This document shows positions 17,417-25,509 of a stretch of 64,000 nt of DNA, one piece after another; position 1 is the first letter of the stretch, and each line of letters opens with the position of its first letter. The position numbers were made by a program, and so were the translations under genes. This DNA is from Bacteroidales bacterium (GTDB lineage: Bacteria; Bacteroidota; Bacteroidia; Bacteroidales; UBA3663). The notes below the pieces were generated by a model. The model saw nothing but the letters and a program-made list of their open reading frames with translations. It made no database searches and had not been told where the DNA came from. The DNA lies in the NCBI GenBank assembly GCA_017449065.1, contig JAFSKF010000040.1, forward strand, positions 62,001-126,000, written 5' to 3'.

Positions 17417-18232
17417 TTACTTTTCGTTGTCCGACGGATCTGAAGCCTCTAACTCCTTTTGGTAAGCTATAATCTTCTCCAGATACCTTATTTGGTCTGC
17501 AAAGTTACTGCTATTTTTCGAATATTTCAAGTTTAAAGAGGAAAAAATAGCTAATGCCTGCTCAAATTTGTGCTGTTTGACATATAGTTTTGCCAAACTT
17601 TCGGTCAAAAATGCCTTTTCGTGAATCTTTTCAGGCTCTGCGATGGGTATTTCTGCGGCTTGCGGATCTGCCTGAGGAACGAACAGTTCCCCGTGGCTGT
17701 CTGCCTCGAGAAAGTGATCGATCAGCTGGTCTTCGAGGGAGGAGTTATTATCGTCAGAATTTACAATAAGTCCATCCTCCTCGTCGTCCAGCAATCCGGC
17801 ATCCGGCATCTTTTCGAGGTCTGACAGGCTGAACTTCGGAGCCACCGTCGCATCGCTCAGTTTTTCCGACAAACCGGCATCGGGAAGGTGCTGCTGGTTC
17901 AGGTATTGGTCGATCAGGGCAAACGAATCGGTTGCCTCGTCCTGAGCCAGTTCCTCCTTGCGAGCCTGTTCCAACTGTAGCAGCAGGCTCACCCATTCGT
18001 GCTCCCCGTTGTTCACCAGCTGGAACAGCTTCATGCGGTCGGGCAAGGTGGCGGCCGTGATTCGCAGCTCGTCGTTCATCCGGATGCTGTGCGTGTTGGC
18101 CAAAGCGATGGTATAGAGCAACCGGAAAGAGGCGCAATAGGGATACTGTTCGATGAGCCGCGGCAACTGTTCGATTGCTTCAGCTCCCATCGATTCCGGG
18201 TCGTTCAGCCATTTTCCGAGGAGTGCATTCAT
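17417..18232 (-). CDS. Conserved helical (TPR-like) protein of the lptE-secG operon
   Basis: A 271-residue soluble protein without signal or membrane segment. The N-terminal half (about 1-90) is helical with the pattern PYCASFRLLYTIALANTHS. A disordered acidic middle (DDEEDGLIVNSDDNNSS near 150-166) follows. The C-terminal helices (FLTESLAKLYVKQHKFEQAL, about 208-227) read as one TPR unit, and IRYLEKIIAYQKELE closes. I recall this gene as a frequent neighbour of secG in Bacteroidales, but the function is unknown. It is flanked by lptE (14 bases) and secG (27 bases), which suggests an envelope-biogenesis role. Confidence 0.75.
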   Translation of the reverse strand: MNALLGKWLNDPESMGAEAIEQLPRLIEQYPYCASFRLLYTIALANTHSIRMNDELRITAATLPDRMKLFQLVNNGEHEWVSLLLQLEQARKEELAQDEATDSFALIDQYLNQQHLPDAGLSEKLSDATVAPKFSLSDLEKMPDAGLLDDEEDGLIVNSDDNNSSLEDQLIDHFLEADSHGELFVPQADPQAAEIPIAEPEKIHEKAFLTESLAKLYVKQHKFEQALAIFSSLNLKYSKNSSNFADQIRYLEKIIAYQKELEASDPSDNEK

Positions 18233-18246
18233 GTGAGGCGAGGTGT

Positions 18247-18753
18247 TTACCAGTTGGCAACCGTGGCGTTAAAGATTTCTTCAACCAGTTCCTTGATCAT
18301 CTCTTCGCAGAGTCCGTCCTGCACATCGGTCAGCAACTGGGTGGCATCGAAGTCGCGATAGGCAGAAAACTCGCGTTCGAAGTTCTCGGTGGAGTTGTTT
18401 TTGTTCACAAACTTCACCTTTATCTTGATGGTCAGACGTGTTTCCGCGGCATAAGCGTCGCTTTTGACCGCCTGAGGCGTCAGATTGTAGCCCGTGATGG
18501 CACCGCTGAGCTGAAGGTCTCCGTCCTGCTTCACCTGCGACAAGCGGGTCTGCGAGGCGTACTTGTCCTGCAGGGCATCGTTGAAGTTCACCGCCAGCGG
18601 AGCATAGACCAACGGGGCTTTGATGGGGAAGTTCTCGAAGCTGATGGTCTTGGTGACCGCATAGTCGATGCTGGCGCCATTCAGTTTGTAAACCGGATAG
18701 CACGCGGTCAGGGCTGCAAGGACCAGCAGGAAGGGGAGGATCAGTTTCTTCAA
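18247..18753 (-). CDS. lptE: LptE-like LPS-assembly lipoprotein
   Basis: A 168-residue lipoprotein with signal and lipobox ending LTAC (Cys18). The mature part has the LptE pattern found in Bacteroidetes: GASIDYAVTKTISFENFPIK, then PLAVNFNDALQDKYASQTRL, and GDLQLSGAITGYNLTPQAV. LptE plugs LptD in the outer membrane during LPS insertion. It is 37 bases downstream of the sigma-54 activator and 14 upstream of the helical protein. The assignment is by pattern; the family diverges fast. Confidence 0.75.
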   Translation of the reverse strand: MKKLILPFLLVLAALTACYPVYKLNGASIDYAVTKTISFENFPIKAPLVYAPLAVNFNDALQDKYASQTRLSQVKQDGDLQLSGAITGYNLTPQAVKSDAYAAETRLTIKIKVKFVNKNNSTENFEREFSAYRDFDATQLLTDVQDGLCEEMIKELVEEIFNATVANW

Positions 18754-18790
18754 GGTTGTGTTGTTTCTTTAAGTTTTTTCCGGGGCAAAG

Positions 18791-20044
18791 TCAGAGACCG
18801 TAGTCGGCAATCTTGCGGTGGATGGTCCGCTCGGAAATGCCCAGTTCTTCAGCCGCTCTGCGCTTGTTGCCTCCGTTGCGTTTCAGGGCCTGTTCGATGG
18901 CTTCTTTCTCCATCTGTTCGAGGGTGCGTACCGGAGGTTCCGGCTGTGTGGAGGCCGGAGCCGTAGGGGCAGAAGCGGAAACCGGGACGGAAACGGTGCT
19001 GATCGGAACGCTTGTGCCGACTTCTTCCGCTTCCTGTTCCTCGAAGTCATCGACGGTGATAGGCACGCCTTGCGAAAGCTGTCGGACAGGGTGCGTCGGA
19101 GGTATTGGCGCATCCGAAAGCCCCAGTCGGGTGCGCACCTCTTCCAGCTGCTGCTTCATTTCGAAGAGCACCTTATAGAGCATAGCTTTCTCGCCCGGCC
19201 CGAATCCGGTTTCGTAGGAGTCCTTGTGCGAGCCGCCGGCAGAGGTCATTCTCGACTCGAAATCCGGCAGATACCGCTTCAGAATGTCAGCAGTAATGAG
19301 ACGTTCCGTTTCCACAATGCTGATTTCCTCCACGAGGTGCAGCAGCTGTCGGACGTTGCCCGGCCAGCTGTAAGCCATCAGCAGCTGTCGTCCGCCGTCA
19401 TCCACGCTGATTTTCGGGCAATGGTATTTTTCTGCCACATCGTTGGCAAACTTGCGGAACAGCAGGTAGATGTCCTCGCGCCGGTCGCGCAAGGCTGGAA
19501 CACGGATGGTGACGGCAGCCAGACGATAGTACAGGTCCTGGCGGAACTTTCCGGTTTCGATGTCTTCCTGCAGGTTGCGGTTGGTGGCAGCCACGATGCG
19601 CACGTTCGTCTTATAGACCGTGTTCGAACCCATGCGCTGATATTCACCTGCCTCGATGACGCGCAGCAGGCGGGCCTGTGTGTCCAAGGGAAGTTCGCCC
19701 ACTTCGTCGAGGAAGATGGTGCCTCCGTCCGCTTCCTCAAAATAACCTTTTCGGTCAGCTATGGCACCCGTGAAGGCACCTTTCACGTGTCCGAAAAGCT
19801 CGCTGTTGATGGTTCCCTCGGGCAGGGCACCGCAGTTCACCGGAATGCATTTGCTGTGCTTGCGGGCGCTGTAGTTGTGCAGGATCTTGTGGAAAACTTC
19901 CTTACCGACGCCGTTTTCGCCTACGATGAGCACATTGACGTCGAAAGGAGCGGCCTGAAGGGCTGCTGATATGGCTTGCAGCAAAGGCTGGCTGTTGCCA
20001 ACGATGCCCAAGTTCTGCTTGACGGTCAAAATGTCGTTATCCAT
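18791..20044 (-). CDS. Sigma-54-dependent transcriptional activator without receiver domain
   Basis: A 417-residue bacterial enhancer-binding protein. The AAA+ domain occupies about 12-235, with Walker A GENGVGKE (42-49), the sigma-54 contact motif GAFTGA (89-94), Walker B IFLDE (110-114), and the R-finger region YYRLA. A variable Pro/Ser/Thr-rich linker follows (about 315-370), then a Fis-type helix-turn-helix (RRAAEELGISERTIHRKI) at the C-terminus. There is no N-terminal receiver, PAS or GAF domain, so activity may be set by expression or by a partner protein. First gene of the lptE-secG operon, with a standard housekeeping-type promoter. Confidence 0.92.
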   Translation of the reverse strand: MDNDILTVKQNLGIVGNSQPLLQAISAALQAAPFDVNVLIVGENGVGKEVFHKILHNYSARKHSKCIPVNCGALPEGTINSELFGHVKGAFTGAIADRKGYFEEADGGTIFLDEVGELPLDTQARLLRVIEAGEYQRMGSNTVYKTNVRIVAATNRNLQEDIETGKFRQDLYYRLAAVTIRVPALRDRREDIYLLFRKFANDVAEKYHCPKISVDDGGRQLLMAYSWPGNVRQLLHLVEEISIVETERLITADILKRYLPDFESRMTSAGGSHKDSYETGFGPGEKAMLYKVLFEMKQQLEEVRTRLGLSDAPIPPTHPVRQLSQGVPITVDDFEEQEAEEVGTSVPISTVSVPVSASAPTAPASTQPEPPVRTLEQMEKEAIEQALKRNGGNKRRAAEELGISERTIHRKIADYGL

Positions 20045-20081
20045 ATGCGAAAAAACTGCAATTATTCGTTGTAATCAGGCG

Positions 20082-20114
20082 CAAAGATAATGAATTTTTG
20101 GCAATCCGTACAAA
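20082..20114 (-). promoter_or_regulatory. Promoter of the sigma-54 activator operon
   Basis: On the minus strand TTTG (20111-20114), 21 bases, TATCTTTG (20082-20089), 37 bases before the start. Confidence 0.65.
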
Positions 20115-20153
20115 AAAAACAAAGAAAAAATGCAGCTATTCAACTTTTTTTGC

Positions 20154-20161
20154 TATCTTTG
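20154..20161 (+). promoter_or_regulatory. -7 box for the kinase/RapZ-C fusion gene
   Basis: TATCTTTG, 16 bases before ATG 20178, implying a very short leader. No clear TTTG box. Confidence 0.5.
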
Positions 20162-20177
20162 CGAAAATTTTTGACCC

Positions 20178-21632
20178 ATGGACGACCAAATATTGTCTTT
20201 GTATCTACGGCATTTCGGTTTCAGACCGGCTGCCATTCAGGCGCTGACGGGGTCGGCAGGCAACCGGCGTTACCTGAGGCTGATGGCTCCCGACGGCACA
20301 TCCGTCATCGGAGCCTGGTCGGGCGAACCGTCGGAACTCAATGCTTTCTGCGAACTCAGCCAATCGATGCTTGCACAGGGCTTGCGCGTGCCCCGGGTGC
20401 TGGCTCGCAGCGGTTCGTGCTACCTGCAAACCGATCTGGGAGCCGTCTCGTTGTATGACCTGATTGTTCGATGCCAGAAGAACGGCTGTTGGGACGAAGA
20501 GACGTGCGAAGTGTTGCGACAGGTGATGCGCGATCTGCCGGAAATCCAGTTCAAGGCCCTGCGAGGTTTCGATCTGAACCATTGCTGTCGGGAGCAGGTT
20601 TTCAGCGCCCGCAACATCCGCTGGGATTTGAACTACTTCAAGTATTGTTTTATTAAAGGTACGGGCGTCAACTTCGATGAAGTGCAATTGCAGGAGGAGT
20701 TCGATGCCCTCGAACAGCGTCTGCTTGAAGCCCCGAACAGCGGCTTCCTCTACAGGGATTTCCAGTCGCGCAACATTCAGGTGAAGGACGGTCTGCCGTA
20801 CTATATCGATTTTCAGGCAGGTTATCAGGGTCCCGTCTATTACGATGTGGCTTCGTTCCTCTGGCAGGCGCGTGCCGGTTATCCGGAGTCATTGCGCCAG
20901 GAACTGCTCGCCGTCTATCGCGATGCGTTGCGTCCTTACTTGCAGGTTTCCGATGAGGAGTTCCATTACCGGCTTCGCCAGTTCGTTTTCTTCCGGTTGC
21001 TGCAAGTTTTAGGTGCCTACGGATTCCGGGGCATCTTCGAACGGAAGGCGGCATTCCTATCGCCCATCCCCAAAGCATTGGCTATGATTGTGGCCGTAGC
21101 AGAGGAATTGCAGGAAGACTACCCCTATCTGCTTTCCGTTTTGCGCGAGGTGGCTGCTTGTCCGAACTTCCAGCCGTCATCGGATCAGGGCAGGCTGACC
21201 GTTCGGATCACCAGTTTCAGCTTCAAGAAAGGCGTTCCGAACGATTTTTCAGGCAACGGAGGCGGCTTTGTCTTCGATTGCCGGGCTCCGCATAACCCGG
21301 GCCGCTATCGGGAATACAAGCACCTGACGGGTCTCGACCAGCCGGTCATCGATTTTCTGGAAGGGCGGGATCACACTCCGGGGCATGAGCCTTTTGGCAT
21401 GGAACTGACGATGCTGCAGTTTCTGGAGCATGTGTATGCGCTGGTCGATCCTGCCGTCGATACTTACCTGCACCGTGGGTTCACTCACCTGATGGTAAGT
21501 TTCGGTTGCACCGGAGGCCAGCATCGCAGCGTGTATGGCGCACAGCATCTGGCACAGCATCTGAAACAGCATTATCCCGATTTGGACATTCTTCTGGTGC
21601 ATCGCGAATTGGGCATCGAACAACATTTATGA
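20178..21632 (+). CDS. Aminoglycoside-phosphotransferase-like kinase fused to RapZ C-terminal domain
   Basis: A 484-residue two-domain protein. Residues 1-300 form an APH/choline-kinase-like domain with the catalytic loop YRDFQSRN (192-199, Asp194 and Asn199; the usual His is Tyr) and the metal-binding Asp in YIDFQAG (Asp211). This half resembles the sugar kinase AmgK. Residues 340-484 match the C-terminal domain of RapZ (YvcJ), with the conserved FSFKKGVP and GCTGGQHRSVYGAQ (443-456). In RapZ that domain senses glucosamine-6-phosphate and binds small RNA. A sugar kinase/sensor fusion in cell-wall amino-sugar recycling is a reasonable inference. It is followed one base later by an FAD protein gene. 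Confidence 0.85.
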   Translation: MDDQILSLYLRHFGFRPAAIQALTGSAGNRRYLRLMAPDGTSVIGAWSGEPSELNAFCELSQSMLAQGLRVPRVLARSGSCYLQTDLGAVSLYDLIVRCQKNGCWDEETCEVLRQVMRDLPEIQFKALRGFDLNHCCREQVFSARNIRWDLNYFKYCFIKGTGVNFDEVQLQEEFDALEQRLLEAPNSGFLYRDFQSRNIQVKDGLPYYIDFQAGYQGPVYYDVASFLWQARAGYPESLRQELLAVYRDALRPYLQVSDEEFHYRLRQFVFFRLLQVLGAYGFRGIFERKAAFLSPIPKALAMIVAVAEELQEDYPYLLSVLREVAACPNFQPSSDQGRLTVRITSFSFKKGVPNDFSGNGGGFVFDCRAPHNPGRYREYKHLTGLDQPVIDFLEGRDHTPGHEPFGMELTMLQFLEHVYALVDPAVDTYLHRGFTHLMVSFGCTGGQHRSVYGAQHLAQHLKQHYPDLDILLVHRELGIEQHL

Positions 21633-21633
21633 T

Positions 21634-23265
21634 ATGATTAAGAATATAAAGATACGCGTGCGTCCGGAAGTGTGGTGCGATGCGCAGAAGTTAGAGTCGG
21701 AACTGGCACAGCAGAACGCCATTTCCCCGAAGTCGTTGCGCGGTTACCGGATTTTGCACAGCAGCATCGATGCCCGCCAGCGTCAGGTGATGATCCAACT
21801 CGACCTCGATGTGTATATCAACGAAGAACCGCCACAGACGCTTTTCGAGCCTAAGGAGTATCGCGAAGTGAAGGGCGATAGGCAGGCGGTTGTGGTGGGA
21901 CTGGGTCCCGGAGGTTTGTTTGCCGCCTTGAAACTGATCGAGTTGGGCATCAGACCGATCGTGATCGAGCGCGGACGCAATGTGTCGGATCGACGTCGGG
22001 ATGTGGCTCAGATCACCCGCAGGCAGGAAGTCGATCCCGAAAGCAATTTCTGTTTTGGCGAAGGTGGGGCAGGTGCCTTTTCCGACGGCAAGCTCTTCAC
22101 ACGAAGCAAAAAGCGGGGCAACGTGTCGGGCGTCCTTGAGCGTCTTTGCCAGTTCGGTGCCGACACGGGCATTCTCGATGCCGCACATCCGCACATCGGT
22201 ACAGACCGTTTGCCGGCAGTAATTGCCAACATCCGCAACGAGATCCTTCGCTGCGGGGGCGAGATCCATTACGAAACCGTCGTCAATAGGCTGCTGTTGA
22301 AAGGCAGTCAGGTGGTGGGCGTCGGTACGAATCGGGGCGAGGAGTTCCTGGGACCTGTCATACTGGCCACCGGTCATTCTGCACGTGATGTCTATCGAAT
22401 GCTTTACAGTGAACATATTCCCATCGAGAAGAAAGGTTTGGCGATGGGTGTCCGCCTGGAGCACCCGCAGCAGCTCATCGACCAGATTCAATATCATAAT
22501 AAAGCCGGAAGGGGTCCGTACTTGCCGGCCGCTGCCTACAGTTTCGTGGCGCAATGCAACCAGCGTGGAGTCTATTCGTTCTGCATGTGTCCGGGGGGCG
22601 TGGTGGTGCCAAGTGCCACGGGGCCGCAGCAGGTGGTGGTGAACGGTATGTCAGCTTCTGCCCGTGCTTCCCGTTGGGCGAATGCGGCAATGGTGGTCGA
22701 AATCCGGCCCGAGGACATGGGCGAACTGTTGAGCGAGGGCATTTGCGAGGAGTTGCCCACCTGCACTTTCCTCGATGCAATGGGCGAGACGCTTACTGCT
22801 GATTCCCCGTTGGTGGCGATGGCGTTGCAGGAGAATATTGAGCGCAACAGCTGGCTGAACGGAGGACAGAAGCAGGTGGCTCCGGCTCAAAGGATGCTCG
22901 ATTTCGTGAAGGGACGGCTCTCCGCTGATTTGCCCGCCACATCCTATACGCCTGGAGTCCTGGCTTCGCCGCTGCATTTCTGGTTGCCGCGTTTCATCAG
23001 CACCCGTTTGCGTTCAGGCTTCGATGTTTTCGGGCATAGTGCCCATGGGTTCCTTACCAACGATGCTGTGTTGATTGCTGCAGAGACACGCACTTCTTCA
23101 CCGGTTCGCATTCCTCGCGATCGCGATTCCCTTTGTCATCCCGTCATCGCCGGTCTCTATCCCTGTGGAGAAGGTGCCGGCTTTGCAGGCGGCATCGTCA
23201 GCGCGGCTATGGATGGCGAACGCTGTGCAGAGGCCCTGGCATCTCAATGTTCTTGCAGGGAGTGA
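21634..23265 (+). CDS. FAD-dependent dehydrogenase of the COG2509 type
   Basis: A 543-residue flavoprotein of uncharacterised function. The N-terminal ~85 residues form a small alpha/beta domain, then the dinucleotide motif VVGLGPGGLFAALKLIELG (88-106) and an ERG end to the Rossmann strand. Further family marks are NFCFGEGGAGAFSDGKLFTR, GAFS-type FAD contacts, and GEGAGFAGGIVSAAMDG at the C-terminus. It starts one base after the stop of the preceding fusion gene, so the two are co-transcribed. The substrate is unknown; relatives are annotated only as predicted dehydrogenases. Confidence 0.87.
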   Translation: MIKNIKIRVRPEVWCDAQKLESELAQQNAISPKSLRGYRILHSSIDARQRQVMIQLDLDVYINEEPPQTLFEPKEYREVKGDRQAVVVGLGPGGLFAALKLIELGIRPIVIERGRNVSDRRRDVAQITRRQEVDPESNFCFGEGGAGAFSDGKLFTRSKKRGNVSGVLERLCQFGADTGILDAAHPHIGTDRLPAVIANIRNEILRCGGEIHYETVVNRLLLKGSQVVGVGTNRGEEFLGPVILATGHSARDVYRMLYSEHIPIEKKGLAMGVRLEHPQQLIDQIQYHNKAGRGPYLPAAAYSFVAQCNQRGVYSFCMCPGGVVVPSATGPQQVVVNGMSASARASRWANAAMVVEIRPEDMGELLSEGICEELPTCTFLDAMGETLTADSPLVAMALQENIERNSWLNGGQKQVAPAQRMLDFVKGRLSADLPATSYTPGVLASPLHFWLPRFISTRLRSGFDVFGHSAHGFLTNDAVLIAAETRTSSPVRIPRDRDSLCHPVIAGLYPCGEGAGFAGGIVSAAMDGERCAEALASQCSCRE

Positions 23266-23281
23266 ATTCAAAGATAAAATG

Positions 23282-23289
23282 TAAATTTG
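23282..23289 (+). promoter_or_regulatory. -7 box for the transglutaminase-like gene
   Basis: TAAATTTG, 22 bases before ATG 23312. Confidence 0.5.
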
Positions 23290-23311
23290 CAGCGTAAATC
23301 ATGCCGGAATT

Positions 23312-24415
23312 ATGAGAAACATTCTTATCTTCTTCTTATTGCTGAGCGTACATATATGTACGGCACAATACACAAAATATAATAATACGTTTACCATTCT
23401 GCGGAGCAATAGAATCGCATTTACATCCTTTACGCTTGTGGCTCCTTGTCCGCACTCGGACGATTATCAGGACATTTATAATCTGGATCTGACATCGGCA
23501 GGCAAGTGGAATCAACAGACTATTGCTGAGAATCAGAATCAATATGTGGAACTCTGTATGAATGCAGCTCAGCTCAGCAGTATAGACAAAGATTTTAAGG
23601 TGGGGTATAGTTTTATTTTTTTTCCTAAAACTATAGAAATCGACTTTTCTCGTTTTAAGAATGCGGATGGCACCTGGAAGGATATGCCTGAATATGACAC
23701 TACGACAAACGACTATAAAGATAATTGCAAAAGAAGTGGCGAGTTTGTTGTGCCGGATAATTCTATAATAAAGTCGCTTTCAGATAGCTTGTTCGAGGAA
23801 TGCGGTAAAAATAGGTTGGCCTACACGGAGCATTGTTATAATTATGTCGCATCCAATTATAAGTATCTAAATCCGTTTACTGGACTGCACACATTGTCAA
23901 AAATCCTGAAAGATGGTGGAGGCGATTGCGGAAACCTATCATCCATATACATTTCTTTGTTGAGGGCTAAAGGTATTCCTGCGCGGCATGTTGTTGCTTT
24001 TGCAGCTAACAATAATTTCCATGTTTGGGCAGAATTTTACATCCAGGATTTCGGATGGGTGCCAGTCGATGTAACTTATAAAAACGGGAATCCGAGAGGC
24101 AACTATTTCGGTCGATACAACTATAATATGGTGATTGTTCAGAAGGGGGCTTTCATGGACTACAATCTTCAGAATGAGGGGACCAAAACTCTTGAACTTT
24201 TGCAGACCTATTACTATTGGTACTGGTATAGTGTATATGCAACCCTGTCTGTAAGTCAGCAAGTTTTTTTGGAGAAAGTGGAAAACATCGATAATATCCC
24301 GTTGAATCGGGTGGAAGTTTCCATACCCAAAACGAAAAAGGTTTTGAAAAACAATCGTATGCTTATTGAGAAAGGCCGGAAGAATTATTACTACAATGGA
24401 GTGCTTGCCCCGTGA
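23312..24415 (+). CDS. Secreted transglutaminase-like protein
   Basis: A 367-residue protein with a signal peptide (cleavage near CTAQ). It contains a transglutaminase-like papain fold: catalytic Cys206 in GGGDCGNLSS, His237 in NNFHVWAEFY and Asp253 in WVPVDVTY. The triad is intact. The N-terminal ~140 residues resemble the beta-sandwich that precedes such domains in exported proteins. It probably acts as a protease, amidase or cross-linking enzyme in the periplasm or outside. The gene is visibly more AT-rich than its neighbours, suggesting a different origin. It has its own -7 box. Confidence 0.85.
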   Translation: MRNILIFFLLLSVHICTAQYTKYNNTFTILRSNRIAFTSFTLVAPCPHSDDYQDIYNLDLTSAGKWNQQTIAENQNQYVELCMNAAQLSSIDKDFKVGYSFIFFPKTIEIDFSRFKNADGTWKDMPEYDTTTNDYKDNCKRSGEFVVPDNSIIKSLSDSLFEECGKNRLAYTEHCYNYVASNYKYLNPFTGLHTLSKILKDGGGDCGNLSSIYISLLRAKGIPARHVVAFAANNNFHVWAEFYIQDFGWVPVDVTYKNGNPRGNYFGRYNYNMVIVQKGAFMDYNLQNEGTKTLELLQTYYYWYWYSVYATLSVSQQVFLEKVENIDNIPLNRVEVSIPKTKKVLKNNRMLIEKGRKNYYYNGVLAP

Positions 24416-24450
24416 TTCAATTAATTCGTCTTATAAAAGAACAATAAAAA

Positions 24451-25503
24451 ATGAAGAGCGAAAATAAGGAGAAGTTACTTGCGTTGCTCCGGCAACACAA
24501 GGCCTTAGGGATATCGGATCAGATCGACTTCGAGAAGTTTTATCTGTATTCCATCATTACACACTCTACCGCTATCGAAGGCAGTACAGTTACCGAGGTC
24601 GAGGCACAATTGCTGTTTGATGAAGGCATTACAAGCAGCAAACGTACTATGTTGGAACAGACGATGAATCTCGATTTGAAAGTTGCGTATGACTATGGAC
24701 GAACATGGATTATGCGACATGAGCCTATTTCTGTGGATTGGCTAATTTTGTTGGCATCGAAGGTGATGGCACGAACCGGTAATGAATATAACTCGATTGG
24801 AGGGTGCTTCTCTGCCTCAAAGGGCGAACTTCGCAAGTTGAACGTGACTGCAGGATCCGGTGGAAAATCTTATATGTCGTTTCAGAAGGTACCAACACGA
24901 TTAGCGGCTTTTTGCGAAGAGTTGAACAAACGACGCAAGTCCATTGATCCTACTGATGTAGCATCTGTTTATGAACTTAGCTTTTGGGCGCACTTTGAAT
25001 TGGTGACGATTCATCCATGGGCAGACGGCAACGGGCGTACATGCCGGTTGCTGATGAATTTGTTACAATGGGAGTTCGGTGTTTTGGCTTCTAAAGTGCT
25101 TAAAGAAGACAAGTCTGAATATATTCAAGCGCTTATAGATACTCGAGAACAAGACGATATTAGTATTTTCATAGATTGTATGACCGACTTGCATTGCCAG
25201 CATCTACAGACGGAAATCGATTTTTATGTGAAATCTGTAGCATCAGAAATGGACGATAAAAACGATTTGCAGCAGGAAATGGTCGATAAATGGTCGATAA
25301 ATCCATTCTTGGCAGGGAAAATGGTCGATATTTTGAATTTTATGGCCGATAAAAATGAAATAACAACAGAAATAATAGTCCGCCATTTTGGATACAGTCC
25401 CACTACAGCAAAGCGATACCTCCGGCAACTCAAGGAATTCGGTTATCTGGAGTCGTATGGCGGTAATAAGAATAGAACATATAAATATAAAACAGAAAAG
25501 TAG
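24451..25503 (+). CDS. Fic family protein (probable AMPylase) with winged-helix tail
   Basis: A 350-residue Fic-domain protein. The active-site motif HPWADGNGRTCR (188-199) has all key residues of HxFx(D/E)GNGRxxR except Trp for Phe. An N-terminal inhibitory helix motif STAIEG (39-44) fits (S/T)xxxE(G/N), so the toxin-like activity is probably self-inhibited (class II). The C-terminal ~60 residues (TEIIVRHFGYSPTTAKRYLR) form a winged-helix DNA-binding-like domain. Such proteins usually transfer AMP to a protein hydroxyl. The gene is 6 bases upstream of rmuC in the same direction, so the two are likely one transcript. Confidence 0.92.
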   Translation: MKSENKEKLLALLRQHKALGISDQIDFEKFYLYSIITHSTAIEGSTVTEVEAQLLFDEGITSSKRTMLEQTMNLDLKVAYDYGRTWIMRHEPISVDWLILLASKVMARTGNEYNSIGGCFSASKGELRKLNVTAGSGGKSYMSFQKVPTRLAAFCEELNKRRKSIDPTDVASVYELSFWAHFELVTIHPWADGNGRTCRLLMNLLQWEFGVLASKVLKEDKSEYIQALIDTREQDDISIFIDCMTDLHCQHLQTEIDFYVKSVASEMDDKNDLQQEMVDKWSINPFLAGKMVDILNFMADKNEITTEIIVRHFGYSPTTAKRYLRQLKEFGYLESYGGNKNRTYKYKTEK

Positions 25504-25509
25504 CGTATT

